A stretch of 64,000 nt of DNA from Nocardioides sp. ChNu-153 (GTDB lineage Bacteria; Actinomycetota; Actinomycetes; Propionibacteriales; Nocardioidaceae). Below, piece after piece: positions 33,455 through 42,546 of the stretch. The DNA lies in contig NZ_JADEVT010000001.1 of assembly GCF_030466625.1 (NCBI RefSeq), positions 496,001-560,000 of the forward strand, in the 5' to 3' direction. The notes under the pieces were generated by a model, which was not told where the DNA came from, ran no database searches, and worked only from the letters and a program-made list of their open reading frames with translations. Made by a program: the position numbers and the translations under genes. The first letter of the stretch is position 1, and each line of letters begins with the position of its first letter.

Positions 33455-34452
33455 CCCAGTGCCGACCAGCGGGCCGCCACGAGCCCCGCGTCATCCCCGG
33501 CCGCCACGCCGAGGACGCCCACCCCCACGCCGCCGAGGACGAGTGCCGCGGCTGCCTGCCCTGCACCGAGCCCCACTGCCGGGTCTGCGGCAACACCCAC
33601 ATCGACGGCACCTGCGCCGAGTGCCTCGCCGTCACCCGCGCCGACCTCCACGAGATCGCCCGCATGGTCGACGCGCTCCCCGCCGAGGTCAAGCACCGCG
33701 GCGTGGACTCCGAGGCGATGATGCTGCTCGGCCCCGCCAGCGACCCCGAGGCGTGGCACCACCACGCCGCCTCGGCGCTGGCCGGCCGAATCGTCCCGCC
33801 CGACTGCGACGCCCGCGACGTCGACGAGCTCAAGGCGTGGCTCGACCAGCAGGCCGGCGACGAGCTCCACCCGCTGTGGGTCCTCGGCACCTGGGACATG
33901 CTCTGGCGCGACACCCTCGAGCACGACCAGCCGAACCCCGACGAGCCGTTCACCATCGCGGTGGCCGTCGACTACCTCGACCGTCAGCTCTCGTACATGG
34001 GCGGCTACGAGCACCTCGACTTCGCCCCGTTCGCCCGCGACCTGCGCCGCTGCCGCCGGCACGTGGAGAACGTGCTGCGCGACGGAGAGCGCCGGGAGCA
34101 CACCCGGGTGCCTTGCCTCGACTGCGGCGTGCGGCTCGCGGTGGTCTACGCCGACAAGACCGAGGACGACAGTCACGAGTGCCCCCGCTGCGGCCGTGTC
34201 TACAACCAGGGCGAGTTCGCCCGAGCCAAGGCGGACTGGCTCGCACACGAGGGAGCATCGCGGTTCGTGCCCATCTCGGACGCCGCCAACGCGATCGACC
34301 GACCCCAGCACACCGTCCGCACCTGGCTGCGGCGGATGACTGTCGGTGCCGTCTGCGACCTTCGGACCCGACGACTCCTGGTGTGGTGGCCCGACGTCCG
34401 CGACGCGCACCAGGAGAGTCGCGCCCGCAAGCACCACGGGAAGGCGTCCTGA
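33451..34452 (+). CDS. Zinc-finger and HTH phage protein (333 aa)
   Basis: The N-terminal 60 residues hold a cysteine-rich finger (CRGCLPCTEPHCRVCG, then CAECLAV). A helical domain follows (about 60-210), then a second zinc ribbon (CLDCGVRL and CPRCGRVYN) and a C-terminal helix-turn-helix (PISDAANAIDRPQHTVRTWL). I know similar layouts in actinophages just before the HNH-terminase genes, with no assigned role; a late-gene regulator is possible. Last gene of the early operon. Confidence 0.65.
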   Translation: MTQCRPAGRHEPRVIPGRHAEDAHPHAAEDECRGCLPCTEPHCRVCGNTHIDGTCAECLAVTRADLHEIARMVDALPAEVKHRGVDSEAMMLLGPASDPEAWHHHAASALAGRIVPPDCDARDVDELKAWLDQQAGDELHPLWVLGTWDMLWRDTLEHDQPNPDEPFTIAVAVDYLDRQLSYMGGYEHLDFAPFARDLRRCRRHVENVLRDGERREHTRVPCLDCGVRLAVVYADKTEDDSHECPRCGRVYNQGEFARAKADWLAHEGASRFVPISDAANAIDRPQHTVRTWLRRMTVGAVCDLRTRRLLVWWPDVRDAHQESRARKHHGKAS

Positions 34453-34488
34453 TGCCCTATGCTTTGAACAACCCCAGCGGTAATCGGC

Positions 34489-34827
34489 ATGCCCGGAAGT
34501 AGGCGCGTCTGCGCCGAGGCGGGCTGCCCCACGCTGGTCGAGGCCGGTGCCCGAGGTGGGCGCTGCCTCGACCACCGGCGCCAGGTCGAGCGCGAGCGCG
34601 GCTCGGCCACCGCCCGCGGCTACGACTACACCCACACGCAGCTGTCCAAGCGGATGCGGGCCGAGGCCGTCGGCATGACGTGCCACCTGTGCGGCGATCG
34701 CATGGCCGCCGATCAGGACCTCGCCCTCGACCACACCGGGGATCGCAGCGGCTACCGCGGCGTGGTCCACCTCAGTTGCAACGCCCGCGACGGCGCACTG
34801 CGCGGCAACGCCCAGCGTCTCCGCTAG
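34489..34827 (+). CDS. HNH endonuclease next to terminase (112 aa)
   Basis: The small HNH protein reads CHLCGDRMAADQDLALDHTG, then HLSCNARDGALRGN, preceded by a His/Cys finger in CPTLVEAGARGGRCLDHRR. Small HNH proteins beside terminase genes in cos phages assist terminase cleavage, which is the likely role here. No strong ribosome site precedes the ATG at 34489. TATGCT upstream at about 34458 could be a -10 for a late promoter. Confidence 0.85.
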   Translation: MPGSRRVCAEAGCPTLVEAGARGGRCLDHRRQVERERGSATARGYDYTHTQLSKRMRAEAVGMTCHLCGDRMAADQDLALDHTGDRSGYRGVVHLSCNARDGALRGNAQRLR

Positions 34828-34917
34828 CACCGACACCCCGCCGCCCAGACGGCCCCCGCACGCTCGCCCAGAGGGCCAGCGACGGGGGTCGTGGCGTTTC
34901 CGAAGGGAGGGACGCCG

Positions 34918-35441
34918 GTGCCGGCTGCCCGAACATGCGACGTCCCCGGCTGCCGCAACGGCCACCGTGCCCGCGGCTACTGCGCCACGCACTACAACCG
35001 CCTCGTGATGGGCGAGAGCTCGCGGCACCCGAAGGAGCAGCGGCCGTGCGTCGCCTGTGGCGCCGTGGTCGTGCGCCGCGTCGACGCCTCGTACGCCACG
35101 ACGTGCAGCGTGCGCTGCCGCAGCGTGGTGCAGTGGGGCCACCGCCTCGCCCCCAGCTCGGGGTACGACTGGGCGCAGGACGCGGTTAAGCGTGCTCGCG
35201 CCGCGGGCGTGGCGATCGTCGAGGTGTTCGACCGGGCCGATGTGTTTGCTCGCGACGAGTGGACCTGCCAACTGTGCGCCATCCGGTGCACCGATCCCGA
35301 CCCGTACACCTTGACCGCGGCGACCGTCGACCACGTCGTCGCCCCCTCGCCGACCAAGGCGAGCACAGCAGAGCGAACGCTCAGACCCTCTGCCTGTCGT
35401 GCAACAGCAGCAAGCAAGCGGGTATCGCACAGAAGGTATAG
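34918..35441 (+). pseudogene. Second HNH endonuclease, split by a -1 frameshift
   Basis: The frame from GTG 34918 (GGGAGG 7 nt upstream) codes a Cys-rich finger (CDVPGCRNGHRARGYCATHYN), CVACGAVV, then CQLCAIRCT and VDHVVAP. The expected HNH end, LADQGEHSRANAQTLCLSCN, follows in the -1 frame and stops at 35441. The switch occurs at a run of five C at 35342-35346; one extra C would restore an intact protein of about 174 residues. It is a true mutation, an assembly error or recoding; I favour an indel. Without correction the frame runs on into the terminase small subunit, creating a false 427-residue fusion. Confidence 0.75.
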
Positions 35442-35646
35442 CCCTCGCCGGTCTGCCCAGGGGGGTGGGCCGAACCCGGTCCGGTGGAGACCGCGGAGGA
35501 GACCTGAAAAAGGTGCGGAGGGTTCAAAAGTTCCGGCCCCGGGCCAGCGCCCGCGCCGGTATAGCACCAGACGCATACCGGATCGGGCGCGACGCCCGAC
35601 CGGTCCGCCGACGTGGGCGCGACGCCCACCTCGAGGAGGTTGGACC
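35442..35646. other. Packaging region, candidate cos/terminase-binding repeats
   Basis: No gene. The 13-mer GGGCGCGACGCCC, itself a 5-bp inverted repeat around CGA, occurs at 35585-35597 and 35615-35627, 30 bp apart or about three helix turns. A G-run (35458-35467) and an A-rich patch (CTGAAAAAGG) are upstream. Position between the HNH genes and terS is where cos and terminase-binding sites lie in such phages. Confidence 0.5.
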
Positions 35647-36198
35647 GTGGCCAGTGGAGGTGCACGCAACCGGTCGGGGCCGTCGCTGAACCCCAACTCG
35701 GGGCGCAGCGACAGCCGCGGCGTCAGCCTGACCGCTCTGCCGTCCGAGGGACGCAAGGGTCACGCCCCGGCGTTCCCGCTGCCGAAGGTCCAGCGTTGGC
35801 TCACCCTGGCCGGCGAGGGCGGCTCGAAGATGCGCGTGCCCGACAAGGCGGCGTCCAACGAGTTTCGCAAGCGTGAGCTGCAGATCTGGCGCGACCACTG
35901 GAAGATGCCGCAGGCGGTCGCGTGGGAGCTGGAGCGCTGGCGCTGGCCGACGATTGCTGAGTTCTGCCGCCTCAAGACCGTCGTCGAGCTCGAGCCGGAC
36001 GCCAACGCGTCGCTCGTGGCGCAGCTGCACCGCTTCCGCGACCAGATCGGACTCACCCCGGCCGGGCTCCGTGAGAACGGCTGGGCCATCGCGACCGACA
36101 GCCTGGGCGTGAAGCGGGCCGAGAAGGAACAGGCGGCGCCCCCCGCGCCGCGGTCTTCCCGAGACCGGATGAAGGTCGTCACCGGCAATGGCCGGTGA
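35647..36198 (+). CDS. terS: Terminase small subunit
   Basis: The protein has 183 residues. It begins with a polar N-terminus (ASGGARNRSGPSLNPNSGRS), characteristic of actinophage terminase small subunits, then PAFPLPKVQRWLTLAGEGG and a helical body with WKMPQAVAWELERWRWPTIA, a likely HTH for packaging-site recognition. AGGAGG 6 nt before the GTG at 35647 sets the start. It lies immediately upstream of the large subunit and overlaps it by 11 bp. It recognises phage DNA and regulates the motor. Confidence 0.87.
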   Translation: MASGGARNRSGPSLNPNSGRSDSRGVSLTALPSEGRKGHAPAFPLPKVQRWLTLAGEGGSKMRVPDKAASNEFRKRELQIWRDHWKMPQAVAWELERWRWPTIAEFCRLKTVVELEPDANASLVAQLHRFRDQIGLTPAGLRENGWAIATDSLGVKRAEKEQAAPPAPRSSRDRMKVVTGNGR

Positions 36199-37810
36199 CG
36201 CCCTTGCCCTCGACTTCGACCCGCTGCTGACCCTCGGGTTCATCGTCACCGACTGGGTCGAGGCGCACTGCCGTGTCCCCTCGGGCGTGATGGAGAACGA
36301 CCCGCTGGAGTTCAACGGCTGGCAGCTGTTCTGCACCGCCAACCACTACCGGGTCCACGCCCGTGCGATCGCCGACTCGCGGCGTCTGCTCGCCCCGTTC
36401 GTGTACCGCCGTTCGGTCATCGTCGGCCCCCAGAAGTGCGGAAAGTCCCCGTGGGGCGCCGCGATGCTCCTGGCCGAGGCCGTGGGCCCCACGCTCTTCG
36501 ACGGGTTCGCTCGCGGCGGCGAGGTGTACCGGTGCGCCGACCACGGCTGCGGCTGCGGATGGGAGTACGAGTACCAGGTCGGCGAGGCCATGGGGATCCC
36601 GCGGCGCAAGTCGCTGCTCGGGCTGCTCGCGTTCGCGGAGTCGCAGACCAACAACGTCTACGAGCCGCTGCAGACGATGATCCACTCGGGTCCGCTGGCC
36701 GAGTTCGTGCACGTGCGCGAGGGGTTCATCCGGCTCCCGAACCGCGGGAAGATCGTGCCGCTGTCGTCGGCGGCGAAGTCGAAGCTCGGGCAGCCCCTCA
36801 CCGGCGGCCTGGGTGACGAGTCGGGGCTCTACACGTCCTCGAACCGGGTGCTCGACACGTGGCAGACCATGCGCCGGGGCATCGCCGCGATGCAGGGCCG
36901 CACCATCGAGCTGACGAACCCGTGGGACCCGATGGAGAACTCGGCCGCCCAGCAGGCTTTCGAGTCGCGGGTGAAGGACATCTTCCGGTACTACCGGAAG
37001 CCGCCGGCGGAGCTGGACTACCGCAAGAAGCGCGACCGTCACCAGATCCACGTCCACGTCTACTCCGACTCGCCGTGGGTCGACCCCAAGAGCATCGACG
37101 CTGAGGCTGACGAGCTCGTGGAGAAGGACCCAACGCAGGCGGAGCGGTTCTTCGGGAACCGGCTGGTGCAGGGCCTCGGGTCGTTCCTCACCGACGCGCT
37201 GTGGGGCGACGCCGTCGAGGTCGAGGTGTCAGGGTCGATCTGTGCTGGCTTCGACGGGTCGAAGTCGGGGGACTGGACCGCGATCCGCGCCGAGACCCAG
37301 GACGGGCACCGGTTCACGCCCACCTACGGGCCCGACGACCGGCCGATGATCTGGAACCCGGACGAGTGGGGTGGCCGGATCCCGAAGGACGAGGTCAAGA
37401 CCGCGGTCGCGACGCTGTTCGAGCGGTACGACGTCGAGCGTCTCTATGCCGACCAGGACCCCATCTGGGGGACACAGATCGACGAGTGGGCGCTCGAGCA
37501 CGGTGAGGACGTCGTGGTCCCGTTCCCCACCCGGTCGATCACGCGGATGCACTTCGCGCTCGACCGGTACATCAACGACATCGCCGAGGGCGCCACCACC
37601 CACGACGACTGCGCGATCACCCGCACCCACGCGCTGAACGCGCGCAAGGTCGGGAAGCCGGGCGACAAGTACATCCTCGGCAAGCCGTCGGACCACCAGA
37701 AGATCGACGCCCTGATGGCCGACGTCCTCGCTCACGAGGCTGCTGCCGACGCTCGAGCGAGCGGTTGGGAAGCGAACACGGGCCCCGCCTACATCCGGTT
37801 GCGCCGCTGA
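36188..37810 (+). CDS. terL: Terminase large subunit
   Basis: The 540-residue packaging motor has an N-terminal ATPase with SVIVGPQKCGKSPWGAAM as the Walker A-type motif (about residue 78), a Walker B ending in GGLGDESGLYT, and coupling motif region IELTNPWD. The C-terminal RNase H-like nuclease shows GFDGSKSGDW, LYADQDPIWG and a final Asp region KIDALMADVLAHE. It translocates DNA into the prohead and cuts it. Length and motif order fit HK97/lambda-like siphovirus terminases. A GGAAGGGAGG site follows for the portal gene. Confidence 0.95.
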   Translation: MAGDALALDFDPLLTLGFIVTDWVEAHCRVPSGVMENDPLEFNGWQLFCTANHYRVHARAIADSRRLLAPFVYRRSVIVGPQKCGKSPWGAAMLLAEAVGPTLFDGFARGGEVYRCADHGCGCGWEYEYQVGEAMGIPRRKSLLGLLAFAESQTNNVYEPLQTMIHSGPLAEFVHVREGFIRLPNRGKIVPLSSAAKSKLGQPLTGGLGDESGLYTSSNRVLDTWQTMRRGIAAMQGRTIELTNPWDPMENSAAQQAFESRVKDIFRYYRKPPAELDYRKKRDRHQIHVHVYSDSPWVDPKSIDAEADELVEKDPTQAERFFGNRLVQGLGSFLTDALWGDAVEVEVSGSICAGFDGSKSGDWTAIRAETQDGHRFTPTYGPDDRPMIWNPDEWGGRIPKDEVKTAVATLFERYDVERLYADQDPIWGTQIDEWALEHGEDVVVPFPTRSITRMHFALDRYINDIAEGATTHDDCAITRTHALNARKVGKPGDKYILGKPSDHQKIDALMADVLAHEAAADARASGWEANTGPAYIRLRR

Positions 37811-37842
37811 CTGCTCCGACGTTGGAAGGGAGGCGGGTGCTC

Positions 37843-39201
37843 GTGGCTCTCGACCAGAGCGAGATCGACCTCCTGAACCGGCTGCGGGCCCGCCTGGGCG
37901 CGCGCCGGCGGCACGACGAGCTGATGTGGCGCTACTACCTCGGTCAGCAGCGCATCGAGCAGCTCGGCATGGCGATCCCTCCCGAGATGCGACGATTCCT
38001 GGTCATCACGAACTGGTGCCGGACGCTGGTCGACACCATCAACGACCGCCAGCAGGTGCGGTCGCTGGTGCTGCCCGGTCAGGAGACCGCCGACGGGGAC
38101 CTGCGGGCGATCTGGGACGCGAACAACCTCTCTGCGCACTTCTCGATGTTCAACATCGACCGGCAGGTGTTCGGTCGCGGGTTCCTCACCGTCGGCAGCA
38201 ACGAGCGCGACGAGGACCTCCCGCTGGTGCGGGTCGAGTCGCCGCGGCAGATGACCGGTGTCATCGACGCCCGCAGCGAGCAGATGACGGCTGCCGCGCG
38301 GTTCTTCCGCTCCACCAACGTCGACGGCGCCCGGGTCTCCTGCTCGACGCTGTACCGGCCCAACGTCACCGTCCACACGGAGCTGCGGCGCGGCCGGTGG
38401 GTCGAGGTCGACCGCGACGAGCACAACCTGGGCGCGGTGCCGGTCGTGATGCACCTCAACCGGCGGGTGTCGGGGGAGTGGGAAGGCGAGTCGCAGATGA
38501 GCGACCTCATCCCGCTCGTCGACGCCGCCGCACGGTCGCTGACGAACCTGCAGTTCGCGCAGGAGGCCCACGGTGTGCCGTCGATCTGGGCCACCGGCAT
38601 CGCGAAGGGCGACTTCGTCGACGACAAGGGCCAGCCCGTCCCGCTGTTCGAGGCGTACTTCGACGCCATCAAGATCCTGACCAGCAAGGAAGCCAAGTGG
38701 GGGCAGTTCTCCCAGGCCGACCTGAAGAACTTCCAGACCGCGCTGGAGATCTACGGCAAGGAGGCTGCCAACGTCTCCGGCTTCCCGGCTCGCTACTTCG
38801 GGCTGCTGTCCTCGAACCCGCCGGCCGAGGGCGCCATCCGCGCCGACGAGGCGCGGCTCGTGCGCTCGGTGGAGCGGCAGAACGAGGAGCTCGGCATGTC
38901 GCTGGGCTGGGTCGGTGCGCTCGCCATGCGGTTCCGCACCGGCGAGTGGGTGACCGGCAACCGCGTCCGCGTCGAGTGGTTCGACCCCGCCACCCCCACC
39001 GTGTCGCAGCGTGAGGACGCGCTCGCGAAGCGGCACGCGCAGAAGGTCCTGTCTCGGGAGGGCTACTGGGACGAGCTCGGCTGGTCCGAGGCGCGCAAGG
39101 CCAAGGAGCGGGAGTACTTCGCGGCCGAGGCCGGCGACCCCACGCTCGAAAGCATCGACCGGACGCTGAGGAATGCCGACCCCGCCGGCCTCGGCGAGTA
39201 G
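37843..39201 (+). CDS. Portal protein (SPP1 gp6-like)
   Basis: The protein has 452 residues. The N-terminal wing (RRRHDELMWRYYLGQQRIEQ) and PEMRRFLVITNWCRTLVDTI, then VFGRGFLTVG and the C-terminal LTSKEAKWGQFSQADLKNF with GLLSSNPPAEGAIRADEARL are typical of actinophage portals. It forms the dodecameric entry ring at the capsid vertex. I chose GTG 37843, 9 nt after GGGAGG; a GTG at 37837 is too close to that site. It overlaps the MuF gene by 29 bp. Confidence 0.93.
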   Translation: MALDQSEIDLLNRLRARLGARRRHDELMWRYYLGQQRIEQLGMAIPPEMRRFLVITNWCRTLVDTINDRQQVRSLVLPGQETADGDLRAIWDANNLSAHFSMFNIDRQVFGRGFLTVGSNERDEDLPLVRVESPRQMTGVIDARSEQMTAAARFFRSTNVDGARVSCSTLYRPNVTVHTELRRGRWVEVDRDEHNLGAVPVVMHLNRRVSGEWEGESQMSDLIPLVDAAARSLTNLQFAQEAHGVPSIWATGIAKGDFVDDKGQPVPLFEAYFDAIKILTSKEAKWGQFSQADLKNFQTALEIYGKEAANVSGFPARYFGLLSSNPPAEGAIRADEARLVRSVERQNEELGMSLGWVGALAMRFRTGEWVTGNRVRVEWFDPATPTVSQREDALAKRHAQKVLSREGYWDELGWSEARKAKEREYFAAEAGDPTLESIDRTLRNADPAGLGE

Positions 39202-40198
39202 GCACCAGCGGCGCATCGCGCGGCTCCTGGCCATCGCCCGGGCCGGGGTACGGCGAGCGTGGTCCCGGATGGACCCCGCGTCGACGTCGTGGGAGGACCA
39301 GTACCAGCAGGAGGTCGCGGGGCCAGCGCTCGCGCTCATCGCGGGCGCGCAGGTCCTGGCCGCACGCGAGTCCGACGTGTACGTCGCCGACGTCCTCAAC
39401 GAGCTGGCGTTCGGGCCCCGCACCGAACCGGGTGTGTTGCGTCCCGAAGCGTTCACGGGCGTCTCCGGCGACGGGCTGCCCACAGGAGGGCTCCTCGAGC
39501 AGGCTGTCGCCCACGCTGGCCAGCGGTACAACGACCTGCGACGGACCGACCTCAGCGAGACCCTCACCGTCACCCGCGGGCCCGACATCGTCCTCGCCCG
39601 CCAGGCGCTCGACGACACCCAGGACTACATCGACGGCCTCGTCGAGACCATCCTGGCCGACACCGCCCGCGCCGCCGACGAGGCTGCGATGGCCCAACGG
39701 CCGTGGGTCACCGGTTGGGTGCGGATGGCCGAACCCGGGGCGTGCTCGCGGTGCATCGTGCTGACCGGCCGGTTCTACCTGTTCAACGAGGGGTTCGAGC
39801 GCCACCCGCGGTGCCGCTGCACCCACCTCCCGGCCCCCGACAACCGCACCGCCGCCGGCCGCGAGACCCTCGACCGGCTCATGGCAGTGGAATCCCCGGA
39901 CTCCCACTTCGCGGCGCTCACCGAGACCGAACAGGACCGGGTGTTCGGCGCCGCGGGCGCGCAGGCGATCCGCGACGGCGCGGACATCTCCCGCGTCGTG
40001 AACGCACGGCGAGGGATGCGACGAGCGCAGGTCGCCGGCCGCAGCGTGCTCCTCACGACCGAGGCGACCACCCGCCGCGGCCGCACCCCTGGGCAGACCC
40101 GCGGCCCGCGGCTCATGCCGGAGTCGATCCTCGCGCTCGCCGGCGACGACCCCGCCGAGCGGATCCGTCTGCTCCGGCTCCACGGCTACATCACGTAG
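39173..40198 (+). CDS. MuF-like minor head protein
   Basis: The 341-residue protein follows the portal, as MuF-type head morphogenesis proteins do. The C-terminal motif CSRCIVLTGRFYLFNEGFER with HPRCRCTHLP is the conserved Phage_Mu_F cysteine/arginine core. The N-terminal half is helical. It is packaged in the capsid and may be ejected or help portal assembly. Start ATG 39173 lies within the end of the portal gene, consistent with coupled translation. Confidence 0.87.
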   Translation: MPTPPASASRHQRRIARLLAIARAGVRRAWSRMDPASTSWEDQYQQEVAGPALALIAGAQVLAARESDVYVADVLNELAFGPRTEPGVLRPEAFTGVSGDGLPTGGLLEQAVAHAGQRYNDLRRTDLSETLTVTRGPDIVLARQALDDTQDYIDGLVETILADTARAADEAAMAQRPWVTGWVRMAEPGACSRCIVLTGRFYLFNEGFERHPRCRCTHLPAPDNRTAAGRETLDRLMAVESPDSHFAALTETEQDRVFGAAGAQAIRDGADISRVVNARRGMRRAQVAGRSVLLTTEATTRRGRTPGQTRGPRLMPESILALAGDDPAERIRLLRLHGYIT

Positions 40199-40256
40199 CC
40201 CCCACAGACCACCCCGAGGCGCGAGGCCGAGGGGAACTCCGCGACGGAGGAACCCA

Positions 40257-40970
40257 GTGAAGCGACTCAAGCTCAGCCCGCGCGACGCGGCCTGGCTGAA
40301 CCACACCATCGCCCGCAACCAGGCCACGTTCGGCGGCTTCACGATGATGGCCGACGACGGCGGCGCGGACGGTGGCGACGGCGGCGGGAAGGGCGGTGAG
40401 CCCGGCAATGACGACGGTGGCAAGGACGGCAAGTCCGGGTCCGGGGGCGACCCCCAGGACAAGGACAAGACCGGCGGGCAGGACAAGGGCGGCGACGACA
40501 CCCTCGGCGACGGCGGCAAGAAGGCCCTCGACGCCGAGCGCACCGCCCGCAAGCAGCTCGAGAACCAGCTGTCGGACCTCAAGAAGGGGCTCCTGTCCGC
40601 ACTCGGTGGCGACACCGACGGCAAGAGCGACGACGGCGACGTCCTGAAGTCGGTGCAGCAGCAGCTCGCCGACATCAAGCACGAGAACACGGTCCTCGCG
40701 CTGGCCACCCGGCACCGCATCACCGACACCGCCGACCTCGAGCTCCTCAAGAGCACCCGCGACCAGGCGGCGCTCGACAAGCTCGCCGCCCGCCTCGCGC
40801 CCAAGGACGGCGACCAGGACAACGGCGGCGGGAACAGCGGCGGGAACGGCAAGCCGAAGCCGGACCGCACCCAGGGCGGCGCCGGCGGCGACGCCGACGA
40901 CAAGCCCTCGGTCGACCGCGGCCGCGAGCGGGCCCGCCAGCGTCACCCGCGCCGCAGCAAGACCTCCTGA
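40257..40970 (+). CDS. Scaffolding protein
   Basis: The protein has 237 residues. It is highly charged and Gly/Asp/Lys-rich (residues 30-90 almost only those types), with a central coiled coil (ERTARKQLENQLSDLKKGLL and VLKSVQQQLADIKHENTVLA) and a basic C-terminus (RERARQRHPRRSKTS) that would bind capsid protein. This is the usual design and position (between MuF and capsid) of a siphovirus scaffold. No protease gene is evident, so it probably exits or is degraded by another route. GTG start. Confidence 0.85.
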   Translation: MKRLKLSPRDAAWLNHTIARNQATFGGFTMMADDGGADGGDGGGKGGEPGNDDGGKDGKSGSGGDPQDKDKTGGQDKGGDDTLGDGGKKALDAERTARKQLENQLSDLKKGLLSALGGDTDGKSDDGDVLKSVQQQLADIKHENTVLALATRHRITDTADLELLKSTRDQAALDKLAARLAPKDGDQDNGGGNSGGNGKPKPDRTQGGAGGDADDKPSVDRGRERARQRHPRRSKTS

Positions 40971-41073
40971 CCCTCCCTGCGGGGTCCACGGAGGACCGGT
41001 GGCCCCAGGGGCCGCCCCGCCCCTGAACCACCACCCAGCACTACCCCTCTTCGACCCCAAGGAGTGACACGAG

Positions 41074-41463
41074 ATGGACCTCTCCGTCCGCATCGAGAAC
41101 TTCGGGCAGGACGACCAGACCTGGATCGGTGCCGCCCACGGCATCGACCTCGCCCGGTCGATCACGCTCGACACCTCGGCGTTCACCGCCGCCACCCACT
41201 ACCCCAACGGGTACATCCGCGGCGGCACCCCGCTCGGCAAGATCACCGCCACCGGCCTCTACGGCCCCTACGACAACGCCGCCGCCGACGGCCGGGAGAC
41301 CCTCGCCGGGTTCCTCCTGACGCCGACGAAGCCCGGCGCGGTCCCCACCGCCGACGTCCAGGCCCCGCTCTACGAGCACGGCCGCGTCGTCGAGGTCAAC
41401 CTTCCCATCGCCATCGACGCTGCCGGCAAGGCCGACGTCGACGGCCGGATCACCTTCGAGTGA
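41074..41463 (+). CDS. Head decoration protein (gpD-like)
   Basis: The 129-residue protein lies just before the major capsid gene as lambda gpD does. It has strand-rich repeats, with LDTSAFTAATHYPNGYIRGG, then TPLGKITATGLYGPYD and GFLLTPTKPG, a hallmark of the HDPD decoration family. It stabilises the expanded capsid as trimers. AAGGAG precedes the ATG. Confidence 0.87.
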   Translation: MDLSVRIENFGQDDQTWIGAAHGIDLARSITLDTSAFTAATHYPNGYIRGGTPLGKITATGLYGPYDNAAADGRETLAGFLLTPTKPGAVPTADVQAPLYEHGRVVEVNLPIAIDAAGKADVDGRITFE

Positions 41464-41470
41464 GGCACAC

Positions 41471-42526
41471 ATGTACCTGAACACGGACTACATCGAGCCG
41501 ACGGAGCTGACCGGCTACGTCCGCCAGCGCCTGCAGGACCTCGCGGTCAACCAGTTCCGGCTCAGCCGGTTCCTGCCCGACCGCCCGATCGACGACATCG
41601 ACTACCGCTTCACCCGCGGCGGCGAGGGTCTGATCGAGGCGGCCACCTTCCGGTCCTACGACACCCCCTCGCGGTTCGGGTCCCGCCCGGGCGCCGTCCG
41701 GGTGTCGGGGCAGCTGCCCCCGGTGTCGCGGCAGATCAAGCTGGGCGAGTACGACCGGCTCAAGCTGCGCCAGGCCAGCGACGACGCGATCGTCAACGCC
41801 ATCTACGACGACGCCGACCGCATGGCCCGCGCCGTCGCGGCCCGGATGGAGCTCGCGCGAGGCGAGGCCCTCACCACGGGCAAGGTCGTCATCAACGAGG
41901 GCGGCGTCGTCGCGTCCGTGGACTACGGCCGCAAGGGCACCCACACCGTCGTCGCGGGCACCCCGTGGACCACGCTCACGGCGCCGGCGCTGGAGAACCT
42001 CATCGCCTGGCGTGACACCTACCGGGCCAGCAACGGCGCCTCCCCGGCCGCCGCGCTCACCTCGCAGCGGGTCATCTCGCTGCTGCAGCGCAACGCCGAG
42101 GTCATCGCCGCCATCGCGGGCACCCAGACCGGCCGGACCCGCGTGAACCGCGCGGAGCTGGACGACCTGCTCGCCTCCGAGGAACTGCCCCCGCTCGTCG
42201 CGTACGACGCGCAGGTCGCGGTCAACAAGCAGACCGTGCGGGTCATCGCGGAGGACAAGCTCGTGTTCACCGCCGACCAGGCCCCCCTGGTCGAGGGCGA
42301 GGACGGCGACTACGCCGTCGCCGACGCCTCCGAGATGGGCGCCACCCTGTGGGGCACCACCGCGGAGTCCCTCGAGGAGGAGTACGGACTGGCCGGCGAC
42401 GAGGCCGGGATCGTGGCCGGCGTCTACAAGCAGCCGAACCCGCTGTCGTACTTCACGAACGCGGTCGGGATCGGTCTGCCCGTCCTCGCCAACCCCGACC
42501 TGACGTTCTCCGCCGACGTCTTCTGA
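41471..42526 (+). CDS. Major capsid protein (gpE family)
   Basis: The 351-residue protein fits the Phage_cap_E family (HK97 fold). Signatures are DYIEPTELTGYVRQRLQDLA at the start, FLPDRPIDDIDYRF, RQIKLGEYDRLKLRQ and a C-terminal YFTNAVGIGLPVLANPDLTF. Together with the gpD-like gene it makes a lambda-type head module. The ATG is 7 nt after the decoration stop with no strong own ribosome site, suggesting coupling. Confidence 0.95.
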   Translation: MYLNTDYIEPTELTGYVRQRLQDLAVNQFRLSRFLPDRPIDDIDYRFTRGGEGLIEAATFRSYDTPSRFGSRPGAVRVSGQLPPVSRQIKLGEYDRLKLRQASDDAIVNAIYDDADRMARAVAARMELARGEALTTGKVVINEGGVVASVDYGRKGTHTVVAGTPWTTLTAPALENLIAWRDTYRASNGASPAAALTSQRVISLLQRNAEVIAAIAGTQTGRTRVNRAELDDLLASEELPPLVAYDAQVAVNKQTVRVIAEDKLVFTADQAPLVEGEDGDYAVADASEMGATLWGTTAESLEEEYGLAGDEAGIVAGVYKQPNPLSYFTNAVGIGLPVLANPDLTFSADVF

Positions 42527-42546
42527 TCCAGGAAGGAACACCTGCC

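Noticed and set aside
34891..36198. A single HNH-terminase fusion gene
   Set aside because: The HNH part continues in another frame to 35441 and the terminase small subunit has its own AGGAGG site and GTG at 35647, so the apparent fusion results from a frameshift.
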